A stretch of DNA of 19,221 bases, from NCBI GenBank assembly GCA_002424845.1, contig DILD01000025.1:1-19221 (forward strand), given 5' to 3'. The DNA is from Thiobacillus denitrificans. Lineage in GTDB: Bacteria > Pseudomonadota > Gammaproteobacteria > Burkholderiales > Thiobacillaceae. Each line of letters starts with the position of its first letter. Position 1 is the first letter of the stretch. The translations under genes were made by a program, and so were the position numbers. Below, piece by piece: positions 13,969 to 19,221 of this stretch. Under the pieces are notes generated by a model. It saw nothing but the letters and a program-made list of their open reading frames with translations, had not been told where the DNA came from and did no database searches.

Positions 13969-15930
13969 ATGTACGAACAAGCTTCCCACGCCCTGTTGAA
14001 TGAAATCCTGCTCAAGCTGAAACCCGAGATCGGCAACCATCGCCTGCGCCATTTCTATACCCGGCTCGGGGCGAATTTCTACGCCATCCATTCCCTGTTC
14101 AAGCTGCTCTACGGGGAGCGGGCCGATTTCAAGGAACAGATGGTGAGCCTGGTGGAGACGCTCGCACTCCGTTACATCGAACGCGCGCCCGTTTTGCGGA
14201 AATCGGACCTGGCGCGGGAGCGCGACTACAACTGGTTCCTCAGCCAGAAGTGGGTCGGCATGGCGCTGTACTGCGACCGCTTTGCCGACAACCTGAAAGG
14301 CCTGCAAGACAATCTGCCCTACCTGCAGGAACTGGGCATCAACCTGCTGCACGTCATGCCCATGCTCGACTGCCCGCCGGGCCATCGCGACGGCGGTTAC
14401 GCCGTGCGCGACTTTTACCGCATCGACCCCCGTTTCGGTACCACGGAGGATGTCGAGGCGCTGGCCGCCACGCTCAAGCGGCGCGACATGCTGCTGGTTC
14501 TCGATGTGGTGGTCAACCATACCTCCGACGAACACGAATGGGCCCGGCGCGCGCGTCAGGGCGACAAGCAGTACCAGGATTACTACTACGTATTCGACGA
14601 CCGCGAGACCCCCGATATTTACGAACAAACCATGCCGGAAATTTTCCCGGTCACCGCGCCCGGAAACTTCACCTGGGACGCCGAAATGGGCAAGTGGGTG
14701 ATGACCGTGTTCAACACCTACCAGTGGGATCTGAACTACCGTAACCCGGCGGTGCTGATCGAAATGATCGACATCATTCTGTTCTGGGCGAACCGCGGGG
14801 CGGACATCCTGCGCCTGGACGCGGTGGCTTTTCTATGGAAAAAGATGGGCAGCGTCAGCCAGAACGAGCGCGAGGCGCACCTGCTGCTGCAGCTGATGAA
14901 GGATTGCTGTCAGGTCACGGCTCCGGGCGTGCTGTTCATCGCCGAGGCCATCGTGGCACCGAGCGAGATTTCGAAATATTTCGGCGAGGACGCGATCAAT
15001 GCCAAGGAATGCGAGATCGCCTACAACGCCACGCTGATGGCGCTGCTGTGGGATGCTGTGGCGACGAAGAACGCGGCCTTGCTCAACCAGGGCGTCAAGA
15101 ATCTTCCGGCCAAGCTGGAACGGGCGACCTGGCTCAACTACGTGCGCTGCCATGACGACATCGGACTCGGCTTCGCCGACAGCGATATCCGGCTGGCCGG
15201 CTACGAGCCGGCGCCGCACCGGCGTTTCATCCTCGATTACTTTACCGGCCGGTTTCCGGATTCGCCCGCGCGCGGGCTGCCGTTCGGCGAGAACCCGAAA
15301 ACCGGCGATGCGCGCATCTCCGGCTCGCTCGCTTCGCTGGTCGGGCTGGAGTCCGCGCTGGAAAGCGGGGATGAGGCCGCCATCGATGCCGCGATCAAAA
15401 CCATCGTGCTGCTGCACTGCGTGATCCTGTCGTTCGGTGGCATCCCGTTGCTGTACTACGGCGATGCGATCGGCACGCTCAATAGTCTGGAATACCTTGC
15501 CGACCCCGCGAGGGCCGCCGACAACCGCTGGCTGCATCGTTCGTACTTTGACTGGAATAAAGCCAAAAAACGGCACGAGGCGGGAACCGTCGAGCAGCGC
15601 ATCTTCAGCACCCTGAAAAAAATGATCGCCCTGCGCAAGGAAATCACGGCGTTCGCGGATTTCGACAACCGTCAGTTGCTGGCGGTGGACAACCCCAACC
15701 TGCTGGTGTTTTCACGCAGCGATCCGCAGCAGAGCCGCTACCGGGTGCTGGTGGTCGTCAACTTCAATGACGCGCCGCAAAGGCTTGCCGTCGAGTCCTT
15801 GCGCACCTACGGCTTTGTTCAACCCGAAGCGATGAAAGACCTCTGCACCGGTGCGCGCGTCATGGCGGAAAACGACGCCCTCGTCTTGCCCGCGCTGTCG
15901 TGCCTATGGCTGACGGACCAGGACCGATAA
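13969..15930 (+). CDS. ams: Amylosucrase (GH13 subfamily 4)
   Basis: A 653-residue glucansucrase that transfers glucose from sucrose onto alpha-1,4-glucan and releases fructose. The N-terminal helical domain (about 1-90) is typical of amylosucrase. The catalytic barrel has HVMPMLDCPPGHRDGGYAVR, VVVNHTSDEHEWA, the nucleophile Asp284 in DILRLDAVAFLWKKMG, the acid/base Glu326 in FIAEAIVAP, and His395/Asp396 in VRCHDDIGLGF. These correspond to Asp286, Glu328 and Asp393 of the Neisseria enzyme. The length is close to Neisseria amylosucrase. GGGAG stands 7 nt before the ATG, and 17 bp separate it from spp. In this cluster it connects the sucrose pool to glycogen-like glucan, with fructokinase recovering the fructose. 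Confidence 0.95.
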   Translation: MYEQASHALLNEILLKLKPEIGNHRLRHFYTRLGANFYAIHSLFKLLYGERADFKEQMVSLVETLALRYIERAPVLRKSDLARERDYNWFLSQKWVGMALYCDRFADNLKGLQDNLPYLQELGINLLHVMPMLDCPPGHRDGGYAVRDFYRIDPRFGTTEDVEALAATLKRRDMLLVLDVVVNHTSDEHEWARRARQGDKQYQDYYYVFDDRETPDIYEQTMPEIFPVTAPGNFTWDAEMGKWVMTVFNTYQWDLNYRNPAVLIEMIDIILFWANRGADILRLDAVAFLWKKMGSVSQNEREAHLLLQLMKDCCQVTAPGVLFIAEAIVAPSEISKYFGEDAINAKECEIAYNATLMALLWDAVATKNAALLNQGVKNLPAKLERATWLNYVRCHDDIGLGFADSDIRLAGYEPAPHRRFILDYFTGRFPDSPARGLPFGENPKTGDARISGSLASLVGLESALESGDEAAIDAAIKTIVLLHCVILSFGGIPLLYYGDAIGTLNSLEYLADPARAADNRWLHRSYFDWNKAKKRHEAGTVEQRIFSTLKKMIALRKEITAFADFDNRQLLAVDNPNLLVFSRSDPQQSRYRVLVVVNFNDAPQRLAVESLRTYGFVQPEAMKDLCTGARVMAENDALVLPALSCLWLTDQDR

Positions 15931-15952
15931 CAACCCGGAGCAAGGAGTGAAC

Positions 15953-16846
15953 ATGGATTTGAGCACATTGTTTGTCGATCAACTCGGCACCTGGAGCGTA
16001 TTGTCGCAAACGCTGCTGCGCATCGGTCTTATTCTCGTCATCGCGTGGATCATGCTGGCACTGTCGAGCAGACTGATCCCCATGCTGCGCAAGCAGTTGC
16101 AGAAGCACACAGACGACCACGAGCAGCACAAGCGGCTGGAAACCCTGGGTCGTGTCTTTCGCTATATTGCTGCGGTGGTCATTACCCTGATCACCAGCAT
16201 GCTGGTGCTTTCGGAACTCGGCATTTCCATCGCGCCCATCCTCGCGTCCGCCGGAATCGCCGGCCTCGCCATTGGCTTTGGTGCGCAGAGCCTGGTCAAG
16301 GATTACTTCACCGGTTTCTTTCTGCTGCTGGAAAACCAGGTCCATCAGGGCGACGTGGTGGAAGTGGCGGGTCTGGGCGGCCTGGTGGAGGAGGTCACGC
16401 TGCGCTACATCCGACTGCGCGATTACGAAGGCAGCGTGCATTACATCCCTAACGGCGCCATCAGCACCGTCACCAACCGCAGCCGCGGCTATGCCTATGC
16501 GCTGGTCGATATCGGCGTCGCCTACCGCGAAGACATCGAGGCCGTGTTCGATGTCATCCGCCAGGTCGCAGCAGAAATCCGCGTGGACGAAACCCTCGGA
16601 CCGCTGATCCTGGACGACCTCGATCTCGCCGGGGTCGACGCGTGGGCCGATTCGGCGGTGACGATCCGCTTTCGCATCAAGGTCAAGCCGCTGCAGCAAT
16701 GGACGGTGAAGCGCGCCTTCCTGCTGCGTCTCAAGAAGGAATTCGACCGTCTCGGCATCGAGATTCCGTTTCCCCATCTCACCCTTTACCCCGGCCAGAC
16801 CAGGGACGGCAACGCACCGCCCCTTCACCTGGCCATGCAGAAATAA
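15953..16846 (+). CDS. mscS: Small mechanosensitive ion channel, MscS family
   Basis: A 297-residue MscS-type channel that releases solutes on hypo-osmotic shock. Three membrane helices are visible: about 17-38, 65-85 and the pore helix about 88-120, with the Gly/Ala-rich packing pattern ILASAGIAGLAIGFGAQSLV. The MscS beta domain follows (GDVVEVAGLGGLVEEVTLRY, then IPNGAISTVTNRSR), and then the alpha/beta C-terminal vestibule. AAGGAG at 15942-15947 stands 5 nt before ATG 15953; a GTG at 15947 overlaps that ribosome binding site and is unlikely. It lies 22 bp after amylosucrase, so it is probably co-transcribed. That fits a cluster that builds up and vents the osmolyte sucrose. Confidence 0.93.
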   Translation: MDLSTLFVDQLGTWSVLSQTLLRIGLILVIAWIMLALSSRLIPMLRKQLQKHTDDHEQHKRLETLGRVFRYIAAVVITLITSMLVLSELGISIAPILASAGIAGLAIGFGAQSLVKDYFTGFFLLLENQVHQGDVVEVAGLGGLVEEVTLRYIRLRDYEGSVHYIPNGAISTVTNRSRGYAYALVDIGVAYREDIEAVFDVIRQVAAEIRVDETLGPLILDDLDLAGVDAWADSAVTIRFRIKVKPLQQWTVKRAFLLRLKKEFDRLGIEIPFPHLTLYPGQTRDGNAPPLHLAMQK

Positions 16847-16860
16847 ACCGGAACTCACCC

Positions 16861-18210
16861 ATGCAGGAAACACCCAAGTACAAAGCCTATTCCCTGAACA
16901 ACTTCCGCGACATCCCGCAGATGGCACGGCTGCCCGAGTTCATCAAATTCGACATCGAAGTGGTGGGACACGTCCTGCCTTTCAAGGCCAACAACTTCGT
17001 CGTCGACCACCTCATCGACTGGGAGCAGGCGCCCGCCGACCCCATGTTCGTGCTCACCTTCCCGCAGCGCGACATGCTGCTGCCGCAGCACTACGAGGAC
17101 ATGGCCGCGTTGCTGAAAAGCGGCGCCGACAGCGCCACCCTCAAGGCTGCTGCCAACCAGATACGCCTGCAACTCAACCCGCATCCGGCCGGACAGGTCA
17201 GCCACAACATTCCCAGCCTCGACGGCGAACCGCTCGACGGCATGCAGCACAAGTACCGCGAAACAGTGCTGTTTTTCCCCAGCCAGGGGCAGACCTGCCA
17301 TGCCTATTGCAGCTTCTGTTTCCGATGGCCGCAGTTCGTCGGTTTGTCCGATCTCAAGTTCGCCAGCCGTGAAGTGGATCGTTTGATCGACTACCTCAAG
17401 GCCAACCCGCAGGTCAGCGACGTGCTGTTCACCGGAGGTGATCCGCTGATCATGTCGGCACGCAATCTGGCCCAATACATCGAGCCCCTGCTCGAAGCCG
17501 AGCTGCCCAACCTGCGCCACATCCGCATCGGCACCAAGTCGCTCAGCTTCTGGCCCTACCGCTTCCTGAGCGATGACGACTCTGCCGATCTGCTGGCCTT
17601 GTTTCGCAAGATAGGGGAGAGCGGCAAGCATCTGGCCCTGATGGCGCACTTCAATCATCCAAGGGAACTGGCACCAGAGCCGGTGCAGCAGGCGATCGCA
17701 CGAATCCGGCAAACCGGCGCGGTCATTCGCACCCAGTCTCCCTTGCTGCGCCACATCAACGACGACCCGGCCCTGTGGGCAGAGATGTGGGACAAGCAGG
17801 TGGATCTCGGCTGTATCCCGTACTACATGTTCATCGCTCGCGATACCGGCGCCCAGCATTATTTCAGCGTGCCTCTGGTGCGCGCCTGGGAAATCTTCCG
17901 CGAGGCCTACCAGCGGGTAGGCGGGCTTTGCCGGACCGTGCGCGGCCCCAGCATGTCGGCCAATCCCGGCAAGGTGCAGGTACTGGGCGCATGTGAAATC
18001 AGGGGAGAAAAGGTTTTGCAGCTGCGCTTTATCCAGGGCCGCAACCCCGATTGGGTACACCGGCCGTTTTTTGCACGCTATGACGAACAGGCCACGTGGC
18101 TAGGCGATCTCAAGCCTGCCTTCGGCGAAGACCGGTTCTTCTATCAGGACGAGCTTGAGCAGTATTACCGGGAAAGTCTGGCTGCCGACCACCCGGAAGA
18201 CTATGAGTGA
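16861..18210 (+). CDS. KamA-family radical SAM, PLP-dependent aminomutase-like protein
   Basis: A 449-residue relative of lysine 2,3-aminomutase. The radical SAM cluster ligands are Cys146, Cys150 and Cys153 in CHAYCSFCFRWPQF. FTGGDPLIM is the SAM-binding GG(D/E) motif. The PLP lysine is probably Lys371 in MSANPGKVQVLG, where classical enzymes have a Gly-rich PGGGGK. In YYMFIARDTGAQHYFSVPL the Asp (Asp328) is one position off the substrate-binding Asp of Clostridium lysine aminomutase by my alignment. The substrate may therefore not be lysine. It is longer than EpmB-type proteins. It starts 14 bp after mscS with only a weak ribosome binding site. No AblB-type acetyltransferase is adjacent, so N-acetyl-beta-lysine synthesis is not supported here. 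Confidence 0.85.
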   Translation: MQETPKYKAYSLNNFRDIPQMARLPEFIKFDIEVVGHVLPFKANNFVVDHLIDWEQAPADPMFVLTFPQRDMLLPQHYEDMAALLKSGADSATLKAAANQIRLQLNPHPAGQVSHNIPSLDGEPLDGMQHKYRETVLFFPSQGQTCHAYCSFCFRWPQFVGLSDLKFASREVDRLIDYLKANPQVSDVLFTGGDPLIMSARNLAQYIEPLLEAELPNLRHIRIGTKSLSFWPYRFLSDDDSADLLALFRKIGESGKHLALMAHFNHPRELAPEPVQQAIARIRQTGAVIRTQSPLLRHINDDPALWAEMWDKQVDLGCIPYYMFIARDTGAQHYFSVPLVRAWEIFREAYQRVGGLCRTVRGPSMSANPGKVQVLGACEIRGEKVLQLRFIQGRNPDWVHRPFFARYDEQATWLGDLKPAFGEDRFFYQDELEQYYRESLAADHPEDYE

Positions 18211-18375
18211 GCCGGCTGGTCGCAGACTGAAGCAGTCTTGATTGCTGCGGATAGCCAAGCAGCTATCGACTGCCTGGCAGGGTTGTTCGCTGGCACCTTG
18301 TGCAGGGGCGGGCAAATCTGGCAGGACACCGCAGTAGTATTCAGTTGGACAGCATCAGCGGCACCGTAATTTACT

Positions 18376-18403
18376 ATTTAACATAATATACATTATGTGC
18401 ATA
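18376..18403 (-). other. dif: dif-like XerC/XerD recombination site
   Basis: Read on the minus strand, the XerC-side arm is TATGCACATAA (18403-18393), the centre is TGTATA (18392-18387) and the XerD-side arm is TTATGTTAAAT (18386-18376). Centre and XerD arm equal E. coli dif exactly. The XerC arm differs at three positions, including A for G in the inner GCGCATAA. In total 25 of 28 bases agree with E. coli dif as I know it. dif resolves chromosome dimers at the replication terminus and is also the target of Xer-dependent mobile elements. The divergent XerC arm faces the mobile-element gene, and the canonical XerD arm faces the sucrose cluster. Confidence 0.88.
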
Positions 18404-18421
18404 TTATCGGGTCTTGATAAA

Positions 18422-18434
18422 GCCCCATAGGGGC
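18422..18434 (-). terminator. Candidate terminator of the leftward DUF4400-type gene
   Basis: GCCCC (18422-18426), loop ATA, GGGGC (18430-18434). Read leftward, the stem is followed by TTTAT, a short and imperfect T-run. It lies about 100 bp past the leftward stop codon. The stem is short, so termination is only possible, not shown. Confidence 0.35.
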
Positions 18435-18537
18435 GTTCGCATTGCTCAAGTAGACTCGTCTGGCCACATCCCTGACCCTACTAGGCCATCATCAGACACA
18501 AATTATTTCGTCTTGTCAACATTCACGCCTGATCCTC

Positions 18538-19221
18538 TCAAAAATATTTTTTGTAAAACTGCCACTGAACCCGTGTGGACACCGCAAAAACTAGCGCTAA
18601 CGGTGCAATGACCCAGAACGGGCTCATTGCAACCGGCAGGCAGAGATATAGCGTGACCCCGGATGCGAAGAACATCAGCTTCGCGAGGCGCCCAATTTTG
18701 TGCAGATCCGCCGATTCGCGTCCTGCGCACGCGCGGCGGATATAACGCTCAGTCAGGCCGTCTACGCCAGCCAAGACATACAACAGGAAAAACAAAGGGG
18801 TCGCAGCCAGTACGAAGCCAATCCTGATCCCGTAGACCTGAATCACGTTCATAGCCAGGTAGATTTCACGTGCATTGCGCGCAACGAACTGGCTGAGGTA
18901 CATCCGGTCAACCTCGTTGACCGGATACCCGGAGAAATAGGCATAGGTGGCTTCATGGAGTGATGTCGCCTTGAAAAAAAGCCAGTAAGTCCACTGTTGG
19001 GTCTGCTCGGTAAGCGTGGAAAGGCCTGCAGTGTGGCTTCCTGGCCGTACAAGCTCTTTGACGCGTGCGGTTTCCGACTGGAACAAAGCGTCGGCAGCTT
19101 GCACAGGATCCAGCCATTGATATTTGGCAAACAGGAAAGCCGCGGTGAGGGCGATCAGGCCAAGCATGACATATAGCAAGAGCGTCCCAAAAAGCCATTT
19201 CAATGGCCACAGAAAGGCGAC
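18538..19221 (-). CDS. DUF4400/TIGR03747-type integrating conjugative element membrane protein (5' end outside window)
   Basis: At least 227 codons are open to the window edge; the in-frame TTG at 19203 sits within a hydrophobic run (residues VAFLWPLKWLFG), so the true start is probably outside. Predicted membrane segments are near the N-terminus (FGTLLLYVMLGLIALTAAFL), in the middle (IGFVLAATPLFFLLYVLAGV) and a pair at the C-terminus (MFFASGVTLYLCLPVAM and FWVIAPLALVFAVS). The segment VDGLTERYIRRACAGRESA is the family signature that I recognise from DUF4400 / PFL_4697 proteins. These are encoded with TraD-type coupling proteins in integrative conjugative elements and some plasmids. The function is unknown beyond an expected role in the conjugation apparatus. 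It is the only mobile-element gene in view. Confidence 0.78.
   Translation of the reverse strand, partial: VAFLWPLKWLFGTLLLYVMLGLIALTAAFLFAKYQWLDPVQAADALFQSETARVKELVRPGSHTAGLSTLTEQTQQWTYWLFFKATSLHEATYAYFSGYPVNEVDRMYLSQFVARNAREIYLAMNVIQVYGIRIGFVLAATPLFFLLYVLAGVDGLTERYIRRACAGRESADLHKIGRLAKLMFFASGVTLYLCLPVAMSPFWVIAPLALVFAVSTRVQWQFYKKYF

Larger units (their letters stand above)
18211..18537. other. 327-bp intergenic region holding dif
   Basis: It separates the rightward KamA-family gene from the leftward conjugation-type membrane protein. It holds a weak hairpin just after the KamA stop (AGACTG-AAG-CAGTCT, 18224-18238, without a T-run), a dif-like site (18376-18403) and a second hairpin (18422-18434). 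Base composition falls from GC-rich to visibly AT-richer from about 18340 onward. A 65-codon frame from 18414 is judged non-coding. Confidence 0.75.

Noticed and set aside
18224..18238. Hairpin after the KamA-family gene as an intrinsic terminator
   Set aside because: A 6-bp stem followed by TGATTG has no T-run, so it is too weak to call.
18414..18611. 65-codon frame next to dif
   Set aside because: It overlaps the end of the DUF4400-type gene on the other strand, with no ribosome binding site or recognisable motif.

Overview
The window is GC-rich, densely coded DNA from a proteobacterium. Its characters suggest a beta- or gammaproteobacterial chemolithotroph or methylotroph: a QseBC/PmrAB-type two-component pair, a fused cytochrome-porin resembling the iron-oxidiser protein Cyc2, a sucrose cluster of the layout described in methanotrophs and some nitrifiers, and a dif site very close to the E. 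coli sequence. This placement is inference from gene content only.

Left part (1-3714): the end of a V-type ATPase operon, with subunits A (partial), B and D. Subunits B and D are separated by a short array of 14-bp GAGTCGAGAG-type repeats that also encodes the last residues of subunit B. A lipoprotein with a PEGA-like domain and a C-terminal SHOCT-like motif follows. A strong 17-bp-stem bidirectional terminator closes this block.

Middle part (3753-9613): a leftward Cyc2-like monoheme cytochrome-porin; a 390-bp divergent intergenic region with two PmrA/QseB-type boxes (YTTAAK-N5-YTTAAK); a small secreted protein with three C-x7-C repeats, which I do not recognise; a leftward OmpR-family regulator and kinase of QseB/QseC type; and a leftward MarR - DsbB - DsbA-like group. 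The boxes, the adjacent two-component system and the Cys-repeat gene together suggest a small envelope-stress or metal-response unit.

Right part (9718-18210): one rightward cluster of fructokinase, sucrose-phosphate synthase, sucrose-phosphatase, amylosucrase, an MscS channel and a KamA-family radical SAM protein. The first four enzymes make sucrose from UDP-glucose and fructose-6-phosphate, polymerise its glucose into alpha-glucan, and return fructose to fructose-6-phosphate. Sucrose is a compatible solute, so the MscS channel fits an osmotic theme. A divergent MarR gene and an AT-rich 19-bp inverted repeat lie at the head of the cluster.

Right edge (18211-19221): a 28-bp sequence matches E. 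coli dif at 25 of 28 positions (by eye). It is followed by a leftward DUF4400/TIGR03747-type membrane protein gene of integrative conjugative elements. The simplest reading is that the window ends inside an element integrated at, or next to, the chromosomal dif site. No tRNA, rRNA, CRISPR array or transposase is visible.
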